Origin: Liolophura sinensis
Lineage: Eukaryota; Mollusca; Polyplacophora; Chitonida; Chitonidae
DNA length: 64,000 nucleotides
Direction: 5' to 3'
NCBI RefSeq assembly: GCF_032854445.1
Contig: NC_088305.1
Coordinates: 22,732,955 to 22,796,954 of the forward strand
The notes under the pieces are model-generated. The model worked only from the letters and a program-made list of their open reading frames with translations. It ran no database searches and was not told the origin of the DNA. The position numbers and the translations under genes were made by a program. Shown here one piece after another: positions 22,930-36,699 of this stretch (the stretch's first letter is position 1; each line of letters starts with the position of its first letter).

Positions 22930-24879
22930 GCCTGTTTGTCAAGCGGTTAGAAGTACGCAACCATCACAGCTAAATTGGAGATTCCTGACATCAACACGGT
23001 TACTGATTCGAAAGAAAAATGGAATATAAATATGAATAAAAATTACAAAAATTACTTCCCAATCTCCGAAAGATGATAAGTGATAATGTAATAGAAGATT
23101 TGTTTCTTACCTGAATATGTCAGACTTTTCATGTATATGACAGCGTCTTTATTCTGCACAGTTTTTTTTAACTAAATAACGCGGGAGTACGGATATCCTG
23201 GTGAGAGACATAAACAACAATGTACGTGCATCTGATAAAACAGGTACTTAAGTACTTCAGTACCGGTCTACCCAGATATAAACCCACAGCTATACTCACT
23301 TCCAACTAACGGAACCCCTTTACATGGAAGCATTCAGAATGGTTTGTTCTGTTAAAAGTTTTGCACTCAAATCCACAAATCCACAAATCACCCACAAATA
23401 AGAATAAGCCTAAATTTTCAAAATTTGCCGCTTAAACAAAACTAAATGTTTATCTTCGTCAGGAAAAAAAAAAGTTTTAACAATAAACTTGTTGGCTCAC
23501 CATTTATCAGTGATCTGTATTCAACATGATCATAGTCAGGTAACAATTCTTGATGTGAAGAATTCTTCGCAAGTGCATCCACTATATTTTTTTCCTACCA
23601 ATAAACAAAATCAGAAAAAGTCCATAAAACCATTAGTGCATTACAACACTGCGTGACACAAATAAGTGCACCTTAACGTGGCAGGGTATATACTTGTATA
23701 ATGACGAAAATTATTCACAAACGATTACTCTTGTTGTCATGCAAATCCTCTAAAATAAATATTTCAGAAAATTAAGGCTGCCTGGATAATTTCCATCATT
23801 ATATGTGCCCGCTCATGTTGAAATGTGCCCGTTGTTTGCGAACCCCGCCACAGAATCGTAATGATCTGACGATGTCCTATATAAATGGATGGCCTTTCAA
23901 GAACAGTAAATCCCACTTTACTGGGTAGAACGACGTATTTACGGTTAGCTAGCGGTAAACGTAACCGTGAACGGATTGATGCGAAACTTGTTTGATATAA
24001 CACAAACTATCTCCAATTACCGACATGCGCAGCATTCATTGCACTGGACTGCACGTAACTATTGATGAGAAAGTCTTTCGATGGAGACTAGCTTGATCTA
24101 TCAATAAACCGTTCTGACATTTTAAATTAAATATGATTTTCATTTACAATCACAAAATCTAGATAAATGAGCTGAGCTACAAAAATAACAGAGTGTAAGA
24201 TGAAGTTGACTGGACATAAACTATGATCACCGTTGAGTTTACGATTTTATTGACTTTTTATGACGGGTTTTGTAGTATGCTCTCTTGTACAGCTTACTTC
24301 GCCTGTTTTGACTGGCACTTGTCTTGGGAAAACCGTACAAAATGTTTCATTAATAACAAAAGTACATCACAGTAACTTCAATCAGATCACAAAGGCCTAA
24401 ATGCAAAGAAAACAATCAAGTCAAGGGATATGTCGACGATAGACTATTATCCACTGTTCAAAAATGGTTTAATTTATATTTTTAGAATTTTTTTCAACCT
24501 TGCAAAAAGCATTCGAAACAATAGATAGCCCACGCAGACTTCTGGATGTCATCACTGAACATGCATATACATACAGTTCACTGAATGCATTCCACCGAAC
24601 TGACCTTGAGACGAATTATTTCAAGCCAACAACATGAATGTCACATATACCCTCTGGATCAATGTAAAGAACGCCATAGAATCTGATATGTGAAAACCAT
24701 TTTACTCAGCTGGAAAAATCTAATAAAAATTACTATTTCCATGGACCAGATGGTTTTTCATCTGATATATGCTATATTTTAGTTGTTTTCCGTGCCTTTA
24801 AACTAGTGGGCATAGTGCAGTTGTCTTCACTGTGTTTAAAGACTAAAGTTAAATCTGGTTTGGCAAGAGGATAACTCTT
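22930..24879. other. Intergenic, nothing recognised
   Basis: AT-rich. The 79-codon minus frame at 23764-24003 is unsupported. No SINE seen. Confidence 0.4.
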
Positions 24880-24970
24880 GTTTGTGATAAAAACTAGCCA
24901 CTCCTGGATTCGAACCAACGATTTTAGGTACACCTAACCCCCCAGCAAAACGTTTGCCTCAAAAAAGTAT
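24880..24970 (-). mobile_element. tRNA-derived head of another SINE (SINE-C)
   Basis: The minus strand carries a B box GGTTCGAATCC (plus 24906-24918 region) preceded by GCTGGGGGGTTAGGTGTACC. It resembles a tRNA half but has no matching acceptor stem, so I read it as a SINE head rather than a functional tRNA. The body probably continues to lower coordinates. Confidence 0.45.
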
Positions 24971-25880
24971 ACAGTAAGGCTTTGAGAGCTGTGTCGGCTC
25001 CACTCATCAGGAATGTAATGCACGTTCATTGTCGTCTAGCAGTTAGCAACCTCCTACTTTGTGTGTATACCGGTCAGCTATGGCCCGTTTCGTTTGACTT
25101 GCGTCGCACTGCACTTTGCTTCCAATAATATAGAAGTCGCACACCGACGTGTACAGCTTGCAGCGTTAACTGACACTGAGCAATGGTAATTTTAGTAGTG
25201 AGTATGTGAGTGATTTTACAGATAGCTAAATAAACCTGGCACTTCAAAGACCCAGACCTTAGGCCTACTATCGCTAGAATATAGACTTTACCAAACATGT
25301 AGTCATATTACTTGTCTTGTGCTCACAAACGACACGGTTCCCGTAGTGTATTTGTACGAGAGTAGAGATTGTGATTTAGAAAGTGGCTTTCGCAGGACTA
25401 TTTTACATTATTTAAGATTTACACTTTCCGGAAATACGTTAGACAAATCGTTAGTAATTCCAAACACGAGTGTTGCCGCGCAAGTTTCAGGAATGGAATC
25501 TGAGCAATTCTCAGAAAACTAAACCATTTTCTAAATGACATCTGTTTAGTTAGAATGGTGTTACTAGTTTTTCCCTGTAACACGATTATAATGTATTTCT
25601 TTTAGCCATTCGCCAGTATTAAATTCTCTGAAATACTCTTTTCCGAAATTGCCTTTAGTCAGTGACATATTCGGACCTCCATGTTATTATAAAGCCAATG
25701 CAGTAAGAATATTTTTCTAATTTATAATGTTAAAGTCCATAAGCTTAGTTTCGACACCAAGAACCCGTTGTCATAAGTAACGTCATAATTATTCAAAAGC
25801 AAATTACACTAAATGGCCTTAGTATAGTCTTGCCGATACCTGACGATGCAATGCAACTTCATATACAAATAAAAATTAGG

Positions 25881-25882
<2 letters not shown>
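24971..25882. other. Intergenic, nothing recognised
   Basis: Short frames at 25074-25298 and 25319-25522 only. Confidence 0.4.
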
Positions 25883-25917
<35 letters not shown>

Positions 25918-25990
25918 GTTTAGCTTCGTGGACAGGAATGTTTCACATATATGACAACTATCCGATGTATTACGATTAAACGCTAAAACC
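25883..25990 (-). mobile_element. SINE-A-like tail with expanded (GATT)n
   Basis: About eight GATT units run straight into GATTGGTGTTTAGCTTCGTG and TTTCACATATATGAC, a diverged reverse-oriented SINE-A-like tail. The microsatellite is an expansion of the SINE's AATC-type 3' end. Confidence 0.6.
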
Positions 25991-26559
25991 CCATCTGGGG
26001 TAATTTCTTTCATATACCGTCCAGGCTTTGGGGGGATCAATGGAGTAGCATTATTACCAGTATAACCAATCTGTGGCTACGTAAGCATTATTTTCTCGTT
26101 ATGTTTCAAATATTTTCTAAGGGCGCGGGTGTATCTACAATCTTCGTTTTTCGACGTCCGGTATATCCACATACATCCACCTTGGACATACTTAAGCATG
26201 ACAAGCAATGAGCTCCAAAAGCCCCACGGAGAGTATTAAGCATAAACATTATTAGTCTTACAGTCACTGTTTCATTTTTAGTCGTCATGATGACACAATA
26301 AAATACTGAAATAATGAATGCAAATGACGTTCATCAGTGAAACACACCAAGGACTGGTTCAAAACAGACCTACCTCAGGGAACAGACCTTTCCAAACTCT
26401 CAACCAAGAACACGCAATTGACCCATCATATGCACTATTGTTACAAATAGGTCAACTGGATGTCTCACACATTGGTTACAAATGTTCAACATTTCTGCGA
26501 CGTCATGACGTCACAATTGCTTCCACTGGATTGGAATTGAAAAAGTAACGTTGGATCCA
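25991..26559. other. Intergenic, with one CRE palindrome
   Basis: A GACGTCATGACGTC palindrome at 26499-26512 contains a full CRE (26506-26513). No TATA or gene is associated. Confidence 0.4.
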
Positions 26560-26875
26560 TCCTTCTGTAGATGTTTTTTTGCTCTCACCAGGTCTGGGTT
26601 TTTGGAGACAATAACCCGTGGAAGACGATCGTGTGGCCGTGTGCGCAATCTAACGTGCGTTGAAGATCACTTGTCTCCCACCAATATGAGGTGTGTATCT
26701 ACAAATCACGTGTGGAAAATTTCATCAGTAAATTGCCAAAGGTCATTGGTTTGTGCCAGGCAATCCGGTTTCTCCCGCTCATTTACGTAGTATCCGTCTT
26801 ATGACAAAACACAACTGAAAATGTCAGACAAGGTATTGAGTGTGACCTTTAAAAATAACAATAAAATAAATAAAT
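26560..26875 (+). mobile_element. SINE-D copy
   Basis: Contains CACGTGTGGAAAATTTCATC, TTGCCAAAGGTCATTGGTTT, a CCGGTTTCTCCCGCTC block, a degenerate (CGTAGTATCCGTCTTATGAC) tail and an AATAAAATAAATAAAT end. The same central block occurs at 37655-37800 and 47125-47240. Confidence 0.55.
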
Positions 26876-27370
26876 ATTTGTCATGACGAGACTGTAGTTC
26901 TCTTCAATTGTATAACCTACGGTATAATACGTTCTAGTGTAGATAAACACTCGTGTGGGGCCCATTATGTAATCATATCGTATAGTGTGTTATGTCCTAC
27001 ACACTCACACATGCTGTAATAACATGTGCAGGTCATTCTTCCGTATCAGCATTGGTTGTTCACGTCCCTCTACCCTTACGATAATTACACCGCCTGCATT
27101 AACATCACAGCTATGCGTCCTCACTCTCCCAGTACTGGATAGGACAAAAAAAAAACCCACACCACGCCATCGATTGTGTAATGAAGCCACCAAATAAACC
27201 ACACTCCTACCTGGCCACACCGACACTGTGTTTAGCTGTTTACGTAAGAATCCGTCCCTATAATGTGTATTTACATACTGTTCCCTTCCTTCGTCATGTG
27301 TACAAATTACTTACATAAGGTAGAAATTGCCAATCTCTTGTTTTCCAATCTAAGATAGTTCAATTTATTT

Positions 27371-27455
27371 AGTTGATTGATGTTTTACGCCGGACTCAAG
27401 AGTCTTTGGTGGGAGGAACCCAGGCACAACCCGAGGAAAACCCACGACCAGCCAA
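27371..27455 (-). mobile_element. SINE-A fragment
   Basis: TTGATTGATGTTTTACGCCG, then GGTGGGAGGAACCCAGGCAC and GAGGAAAACCCACGACCAGC. Its internal part is partly deleted. Confidence 0.7.
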
Positions 27456-27662
27456 TTAAAGGAAATGAGTTATTATACATGAATGAATGAATGATTATGG
27501 CTTAACGCCACATCGGTAAATTATACATGATTTCGTCACTTTAAAACGCGAGATCTTTAGATGCATTTAATTGTTGTTACGGGCTGAGAAAGCCGTAGTG
27601 CCAGGTGTAAAACCAGCAGCATTTTGCACGTTACTTCCAGCATGTGACGTACATAAATGTAT

Positions 27663-27757
27663 ATGCACTTATATGTGAGACTACCGTCGTATAAGTGAAA
27701 CATTTTTGACTACGGCTTAAAACACCAATGAAATAAATAAATAAATAAATAAATATA
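27663..27757 (+). mobile_element. SINE-A tail fragment
   Basis: TACCGTCGTATAAGTGAAAC, then GACTACGGCTTAAAACACCA and an AAATAAATAAAT run. Confidence 0.75.
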
Positions 27758-28985
27758 TGCGAGGTGAGTAAATGACCTTCAACGAGACGTCGATCCCTTA
27801 TCGTTACCAAGTCCCCACGTACAGTGAAGCTGGGTTATCAAATTCGCTATGCAAGGCTGGGTGTCTTCTACCCGTACGCCGTGTGTCCCAGCCATTTCAA
27901 GACAAACACATTTAACCACTAGATTATTTCGTAGTACCACAAAACTTCTTATGGAGACTTACAATATATATATATATTTAAACATTTCCGTGCATCGGTT
28001 TCTTTACTTTTTAAAAAGTAATTGTCGTTATGTATATCCATCTAAAAACTAACCAACCTTCTGTAACTGAAAATCTTTCTGCTAAGCTGTATTGGCTTGC
28101 CTAGACAATTCCAGCACTATATAAGCGTGTTGCATAATATCAGGTATCAGATCTTCTTAGAGGGTCAAGACACGAAACACTGGTACTTCATCCGATTTTA
28201 TTTCTTATCTTCACTTCGTTTGAACATGGTGCGTAACTCATCCATTCGATCAGAGGAATGACACATCTACTGATGTCTACATGGACAGAGAATCTTCGCT
28301 TTGAGTATCGAGCATGATAATTTTATGGGTCACACCTGCCGTCTGTATGAAATATCGTGGAAGTTTATTTATAACCGAGATCAGATATATTGCTACTTAC
28401 TTGCCGTGCAGCCTCATAGCCCCTGGGGAAACAAGGTCTTGCATCAGCCGTAAATTGGGACCATTGCCCCTGCCCAAAGTAACATCAATAGTTTACCCCA
28501 CAACACCTTTGGCCCACCGTGTTCTAACCTAATCCCATTTACTCGGTACACCCACCCAAATAGTACACGCAATCCATGCACCTATTTGAGTAATTGGATC
28601 CAAAAATAGACATCGTTTCTGGCTTTGAAAGAATATCGGGGTTTTCCGGTATGCATTTGTCTTTGTAGTTTGGTCAGATGAGTTAACCGCCTGCCAGCCG
28701 CCAGCATCACGCCACAGTAGTTTTCATCGTAGTGTATATCGCACTGGTTCACCACGCCAATGACGTCGGTGAGTTGTGTTGTTGTTGAAATGTGTTGACG
28801 TGAAATCAAAGGAATATAATCGGGCGAGAGAAGAAATGTTTTTTTTTTTCAATATAGTTTCAATCGTTGATTTATTGCAGTTATTAGGCTACTTTAGACA
28901 GATTGATGATTACAATCGAAACGAAGCGTTACTCGAGATTGACAAATTAAGAAACTTACTGTTACTGACTGATTTATTTAAACAG
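27758..28985. other. Intergenic, nothing recognised
   Basis: Frames up to 79 codons with no family resemblance. A small (TA)n lies at about 27965-27977. Confidence 0.4.
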
Positions 28986-28989
28986 TTAA

Positions 28990-29037
28990 CAGCCAATGAA
29001 TGTTTGTTCAGTTAGCAGGACAAACATTCATTGGCTG
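28990..29037. other. Perfect 18-bp stem hairpin
   Basis: Arm 28990-29007 (CAGCCAATGAATGTTTGT) is repeated exactly as its reverse complement at 29020-29037, with a 12-nt loop. There are no mismatches in the stem. It is shorter than a normal microRNA precursor, and the flanks do not extend the stem. Confidence 0.9.
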
Positions 29038-29039
29038 AC

Positions 29040-29639
29040 CAATCAATAGATCGGTGGAATTAAATGATCGAAGTGTTAATTCATTGCTTGGTTGATTGAC
29101 ACACCTAGTCCGTCCATTGCGATATGATCCTAGCTTACCACGATGTCTCCTCCAGTCTTCAACTGGAACTGCTCAAATCAGCTCATAGGCTTCAAAGTGA
29201 TCCTTCGCGTGACAGGCTCCTTTATTTGACGCAGCTTAATCACGGTTGTTTTCGTCGATAATCGAAAACTGTTTTACGAGCTAAAAACCGCGTTGGGGCT
29301 GGATGTCTTTGATGCACACTTCCTGGTGTTAAGCTGTGATTCTGTCTAAAGAAGCACTGGCCCAATTGGCAGTAGGAATACTGATAGCCTAAACAAACTC
29401 CCATAAACTGAGTGCTAGAACTAAACCTTACCTGACCCACATTTATCATCCTACTGGGAATGGCTGAACGCGGAATTACACAAAGTGATCTTCGTTTAAT
29501 ATTCACAACAAACTCGGCTTTTAAATGTAAAACAAATGAGGTTGCCTTTTCACAGACCTGTTTGTTTTGTTTTGTTTTTTTTTTGTTTTGTTAAGTTGAT
29601 TAAATGTGCTAAAATTCAGAAAGAGAACATTAAGCACGC
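29040..29639. other. Intergenic, nothing recognised
   Basis: T-rich run at about 29560-29590; an 88-codon minus frame at 29240-29506 with no domain. Confidence 0.4.
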
Positions 29640-30485
29640 AAGGTTTTAAACGCTATGATTCTTCAAGGAACGCTCAGTGTACAAGGTTTAAACATGATTA
29701 TCCATAACGAGAACATTCAATGCACTATGTTTGGAACATGACCATTAATGAGGATAATGTTCAAATCATTAACCTTCATGAAGTTAAATGCTCCTCGCAA
29801 GACATGAAAGATTAAGCACTTTTATGAAGACAGGAAACATATTTCACAAAGACAAAGTTAATGTATATGGGTAGAATAGGTCCCCATGAACGGAACACTC
29901 AGTATACAGTGACTGAATCCTTCATGAACAGAACATCTCGTGTGCAAGGAAAGAACGATGACCTTTTACAAATTGAAGGTTTATTGTACAAGGAAAGAAC
30001 CACGACAATTCACGACGGAAGATTCAGTGTACAAGGAAAGAATAATGACCTTTCACGAATGGGACATTCAGTGTACAAGGATAGGAATATAACTCTTCAG
30101 GAAGGGAGGTTCAGTGTTCAAGGAGAGAACCATGACATTCCAAGAAGGGAACATTGAATGTACAAGGAAAGAACCATGACCTTTCACGAAGGGAAGATTC
30201 AGTGTACAAAGAAAAAACCATGACATTTCAAGAAGGGAAGATTGAATGTACAAGGATAGAACCATGCGATTTCATGAAGGGAAGATTGAATGTACAAGGA
30301 TAGAACCATGACCTTTCAAGAAGGGAAGATTGAATGTACAAGGATAGAACCATGACCTTTCATGAAGGGAAGATTGAATGTACAAGGATAGAACCATGAC
30401 CTTTCATGAAGGGAAGATTGAATGTACAATGACAGAACCATGACCTTTCACGAAAGAGAAGCTTCAATTTACAAGGGGAGAACCA
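29640..30485 (+). repeat. 44-bp minisatellite
   Basis: About 19 units, degenerate at the left and regular from 30150. The consensus carries GAAGGGAAGATTGAATGTAC, AAGGATAGAACCATGACCTT and TCAT. Period 44 is clear (CATGAA at 30361 and 30405). Repeat-derived frames on both strands are ignored. Confidence 0.9.
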
Positions 30486-32428
30486 AGATTTTTTTCTCTT
30501 CAGGATTACACATGATTCTAGATGAGGATCAACGAAGTTTCGAAACACGATCCTTTACCAAGAGATGACTCAATGCACACGTTTGAAATCCTATTCGAAG
30601 AGACCGAACAAAATATTCTTGAACATTATTAAAAAAAGTATGAAAAGTACAAGTAGGATACAATGAGTTTATTTTATAATCAATTCTTCCTTGTTTTTTT
30701 TTACACGGCTTGTGCATTCGGCATAAAAGGAAGTTCCACATCAATGGTCAGACGATCGTATATTTCTTAGCTGACTCTGATTGACATATTTTCTAATCAG
30801 TGATTTGTCATTCAATTTTTCAAGTCCAGGGCCGGTGTTTTTAAGTTCGTTTTTTTTAGTTTTGTATGTGGCTTACTTAAGGACGAATGATAGGAAAGTT
30901 ACATATAGATCCATTAATCCACAGGGCGCGACATTATGTTAGATGCAAAAAAACTATAAATGTCAGAGAAACCAGTTTAACATGGTCTGGAAATGTTACC
31001 CTCATTAAATCATAGTTAACATGATACTGAGTGAGTGTGGCTTTTGGACAGCATATCACCAAGTATTCCACGGATGAACTATTTCTGAAGGACCTGAAGA
31101 TGACTTAAACAGATTGTAGCCCATATTTTCGTAAAACATTACACTTTAATTCCATCGCAACTCCCCGTTGAGAACCTTGATGGTTTTAAGATACGAAACC
31201 TCCATATCATTTTTGTTTTCGATTCAGTCTGAGAGGAATCTATCAAGAGCATCGATGAGTGAGCGTAATGAGGATATCTCTCTGTATATTACTGGGATTT
31301 ATAGACTTTGAACACAGACACTGTAGCCATTGGGATCAAAACCTCAAGAAAAACATTGGTATGCCACTTCTTTAATCGCTGGACCTATTTCCAACCTTCC
31401 GCCCCCCCCCCCCCCCGCTCCAATAATATAACAATATAAATAACTAATAAAGCACGTAACATGTAAGAGAAAAACAGTTTTGATTGCTGCAGGAAATACA
31501 GTTGGTATTCTGGGCAAGGCATTCAAATTAGATGTCAAACTCGTAAATCGAGTGGAGAGATTTAGTTGTCTTCTTATGAAAAGAACTGGCGAAATACATG
31601 CCATAGAAGCATAATCTGGAAGATGCTTTGTTTTCCACGGATAGCAGGAAATGGGAAAGCAATGTAAGTCAGTGCTGCGAGACTTAAACCATTGTATGTA
31701 AACAGCACCAAATCCAAATCAGAGGAAAATCTACTAGTAACGCCGGTAGTAATATCTTGTGTTCGATTTGTAAAGAATTGAATAGAATTTACACCTGGTT
31801 TACGCATCCAGTCATGTTATCTCATTTCTGTTTCTGACATATTTGGTTGTTTCAAGACAAAGATCCAATCTGTTCCCTCTACAGGCACGCCAGGATCAGT
31901 AACTCGACGAAAATTTAAAGCATTTTTGACTGAGGTATATGCTGTGTAAAAGTAAAGCAAATGCGCCAAGAGAAATACATGTGGCAAACAGATTAAAAAC
32001 AAGTTCTATAACGCAGAAATGTGCATCCAGCGATTAATTAGGTGAACGGCGACAGCTGTGTGTATATGTGAACAGCCCGGGGTTACGATAATGTCATGTA
32101 AACCTATGTGACCTTGGAGTACAAAGTTTTCTTAATAGCCTTGCAAGTTAGGATAAAGACTTCTAGCATTACATTTCAGAACATTTCACAAAAACTTGCA
32201 CCTCGAGAATGGGGATGAACAAAAGGATAAACAACGGACATTTGATGACATTCGAAAATGACATATGCATCCTCGTTTAAAGAGGGTAATATTCTCTGAA
32301 CGATCTAAATTAGTCATACGCCGAAATTGGTAAAATCAATTAGATAGATACCCATGGCCACATCGAGTCCTTTTGTTACACCGTTGCTATTCAAGTTCTC
32401 AGGTAATGGTCGCTGAAGAAGAAGTGTG
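30486..32428. other. Intergenic, nothing coding
   Basis: A C-run of about 16 lies at 31391-31408. Short minus frames at 31344-32002 have no domain signature. Confidence 0.4.
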
Positions 32429-32434
32429 ACTTAC

Positions 32435-32600
32435 CTTAAGTCTACACGCCAGAGCTTCGACCACTTGATCGCCGGGTGCTGATTCTTGGCTGGGGCTCCG
32501 ATGATCGCGGTCCCGTGGTATCCACGAGCTGAGGCCCGGCAGACACGCTGTCTCGGGGAACGTTTAACCCGCTATCAAGCTCTACTCTATAAATTGGCCT
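32435..32600 (-). promoter_or_regulatory. Candidate minus-strand promoter and first exon
   Basis: A GC-rich island in AT-rich DNA. On the minus strand CCAAT runs into TTTATAG (about 32583-32596). About 150 nt further on is a near-consensus splice donor, CTTAAG|GTAAGTC (exon end 32435, donor 32429-32434). The open frame through the island (32442-32660) ends in a stop 7 nt before the donor, so the exon would be leader or non-coding. The gene would extend to lower coordinates, where I could not identify further exons. Confidence 0.35.
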
Positions 32601-34567
32601 CGTCCCCGCGCTTGTCGGCCTAATGGGCACAGTATTCCGCGCCAGCTGGCTGCTTGACACCGCAACAACTCTTCCCGGCTCACTGAATAATTAAACAGAA
32701 TGATTAGCGAACTGGCTTTGCCCTTTACAACATCGCTTTGATTAATCCAATCTCAGTACGGTAAGCGGATCTTTTTTCGGGAGAATACAATTTTCTGTCG
32801 TGCTTTGATCGGTGCGCTGTAAACGGGATTAAGCACACGTGTACATAGGCTAGTCTGTACAAGCATAGATACGGGTAATGAAGTCAACTCGACGGCCTGT
32901 TGCGAATCACGGGCATTTCACAACGTATATATATATATATATATATATGATTACCGATTGAACCAAAGTAAATATATTAATAGCATGATCGCAATGACAC
33001 GTTGATGGGTCGACGTCAAATAACACTTAGGTTTCTTGTTTGCATTATGCCTGCATGGAAATGCATTCTACATGTTCTGCTGTCGGCTACAATTCTGCTT
33101 TAGGTTGTTTCCCACAAAATCGAAATTATATCACCAAAAATGTGTAACGCAATTGTGAAAGGAGCATCCTAGGGCATTCTTAGTCGTGTGTCAGTCATGG
33201 ATCGTGTATCAGTCATGGTCGATTTGGTAAGAAGCCAAGACAAGATGAGTAAAAGACTGCAAATGTACATGTACGTCTACGATCTCTTATGATATCATCC
33301 AGCCGCCGGTAATGTGAGGTATACCAGATACCGGGATTGTGTCCATCCCGCCCCAGACAAATAAACCGCTTATCGTGGAGCCCTGGGGCAGAGCCGACCT
33401 TATAGACGTATACCCAATATCAAATAATGTCTCTGACGTGACATAACGACACATTTCAACTAACAATATCATATTATTTCAAGACAGATGGTGTATCGTT
33501 AACATACTGTACATGTACTTGAATAACAGCCTGTAGCTATATAATTTATACAAAATACGTGTAATTAAAAGTCTTCAACTGTTTAACACGCTGCACCGGA
33601 AGTGTACAGGTCTGAATATAAGGCTACAAATTAAACTTCAAATTGAGTTAGTTCAGTAGCGGCTTTAAATCGGTTTGGGATGAGGGTGCAGATATCCTAG
33701 ATATTGACCTCTGGATCCAACTCAGTTTCTTATACTGGTCACAGGTCGTTGGATTCTGAATGCTTAATTACAAATGTTAAAATCGCACTCAACAAAAATA
33801 TGTCTTTTGTCTTTGTTATCGCTAACTTTAAGACGAACTTCCGGATATGCGCATAGTACCTATATTGCTCAACCACAAATCTACCATTTAGTTGAATCTC
33901 CGGAAGTGGGTAGAAAGCGGGATTGATCGTGTAAGAAACATACTGTGGTGACCTTCGGGGCAGTAAATATCTTTATACTAGTCAATAAGGGCATTTGTAG
34001 GCCATGCGATAGGGGCAGAATCTTGGTCTTTAGAATGGGTTATCTAAGAATGGTCTTTTTCGCTATTATCATGCTATTGTATATTAAATGTGATGACTAC
34101 AGAGCATTTCAGTAATTATAGACCAGTAACGCCTAGTAAATGGTAATTAACATGACATTCTTGTTCGATTATGCCATGGCGCCAGAGGATATCAAAGTTG
34201 CTAATATTTAAGCATGTACATGAACATTTAGAATAAAACCCTGACTGAGGCAAACTGAGGCAAAGTTTACGTATGACTGTTTGTCAGCTATCATGCTGTC
34301 ATCGCTGATCTGTGATCTGATATACCATCTTGGCACCCCGGTCACACGATGCGTACTGGCTAATGATTCTATACCCCCTCGTGTCCTAGCCAAATTAACC
34401 ACTTACCTCAGGCATCCTCAGTATCTTACGCTAAAGCTCCAACAACACAAACGGTATGCAAACAAATGGCTGTATTTCAAGTAATGTAAGTGATATGAAA
34501 CATAATGACCATACGCCGAATTACAACATCAGTTTAGTCCAACAGAAATAGTGTAGCGTTAAAATAA
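32601..34567. other. Intergenic, nothing coding
   Basis: (TA)n of about 11 repeats at 32926-32948. A GC-richer patch at 33290-33400 has no recognisable frame. Confidence 0.4.
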
Positions 34568-34800
34568 TGATTTATTTATTTGTTTATTTGATTGGTGTTT
34601 TTACGCCGTACTCAAGAAAATTCCACTTATTCGACGGCGGCCAGCATTATTCACAACCATGTGCAGGTAGCTGGTAGGTCTTCCCATGTACGACCAGGGA
34701 GAGAGGTAGCATAACTGTGAATGTAAACTAGGCAGAACACGGGGGAAACCCATGACCATACGTAGGTTGCTGGAAGACCGTCACACGTACAAAAATATCG
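34568..34800 (-). mobile_element. SINE-A copy with internal duplication
   Basis: The tail (ATTTGATTGGTGTTTTTACG, TTCGACGGCGGCCAGCATTA) is followed by two successive copies of the internal block. One holds ACCATGTGCAGGTAGCTGGT, CTTCCCATGTACGACCAGGG and GCATAACTGTGAATGTAAAC; the other holds ACCATACGTAGGTTGCTGGA. This is the same arrangement that forms the array at 47730-48770. Confidence 0.75.
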
Positions 34801-35944
34801 TAATTGAACAATATCCCGCAGATCAATAATTCATATAACACACGTAATTTATGGCTTGTATTGAATCAGCTGCGTATTAAACACCTACCGAAGTCCTCTA
34901 TCGATTGATAAATACACACCAAATATGCAGGTTCATATCCAGATGGTTCAGCGGCTTTATTTATTTATTTACTTATTTATTTCAGGCGGTTTGCTTGGTA
35001 TACGTGACAGAGTATGCGGTTCGCTCCAGACTATGTCAAGTTTTGTCAAGCTGCCATAGATTTGGTCGTCATGTTCTGAAACACACTCTTAAACCATAGC
35101 CCCATAACAAAATAAGGATAATAAATAGATAAATAAATCAGTAAATAAAGAATACACTTTGATTTTGTCCGAATGATATACGGTACTTGCTGGAGTCACT
35201 ACATTTCCTCAAGACAATCATGTTTTTCTCTGGTACACGTGCTGCTTGCATGTAAATACATGTACACTCTAATACGCTGAAAAAAAAAACAAATGTTTAA
35301 CATTTTAAACATCCCTTTGCACCAGATAATAAACGTGCTTAATGTTTAATTGTAACATGTTTAATACTTAAACACTTAAACATATTTATCCAAAAGGTGA
35401 TAATAAGATCGCTTGATACTGTTGATCATATACATTGAAAGCAATAAACGCATCCAATTTACTACATAAATTACTGCATCTATACAATAAATGTGAGTAT
35501 CTATAAAATACTGTATATATTTATAAAATAAATCAATATATTTATAGAACAAACGCGTGTGTTTGAAAATAAACACACCTTGAACACGTTACAAGTGAGC
35601 AGTTATTATAGTCTGCACGTGTTAACGTTCAAAATACTTCATGAATTGACTAAAATGTATAAACGGGATCGAATTCTAGACTTTTGAAACTTTGGAATCA
35701 TTTCCACGCTCTGAATATGATAGGTATGAGTCTGATATTTACTGAATGGCATTAACTTGTTAAGCACGTTTATCATGTATTGCAAAGATACGTTTAAATG
35801 ATAAACATTTGTTTTTTCAGGGTACACGTCCGCACCATTATACCATTTCCCATATAGAGCATTACATCTTTGTATTGTTTGTAGTGCACATCATCAGTTG
35901 AATGGAGACGTCAATAACACCAACCAACAAATCAGCCAACCATT
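34801..35944. other. Intergenic, nothing recognised
   Basis: Very AT-rich, with ATTT-rich runs at 34958-34983 and AAATAAAT runs near 35125-35150. No gene. Confidence 0.45.

Positions 35945-36699
<755 letters not shown>

Noticed and set aside
24880-24970. Possible tRNA gene (B box GGTTCGAATCC)
   Set aside because: No acceptor stem pairing or full cloverleaf could be built. It fits a SINE head better.
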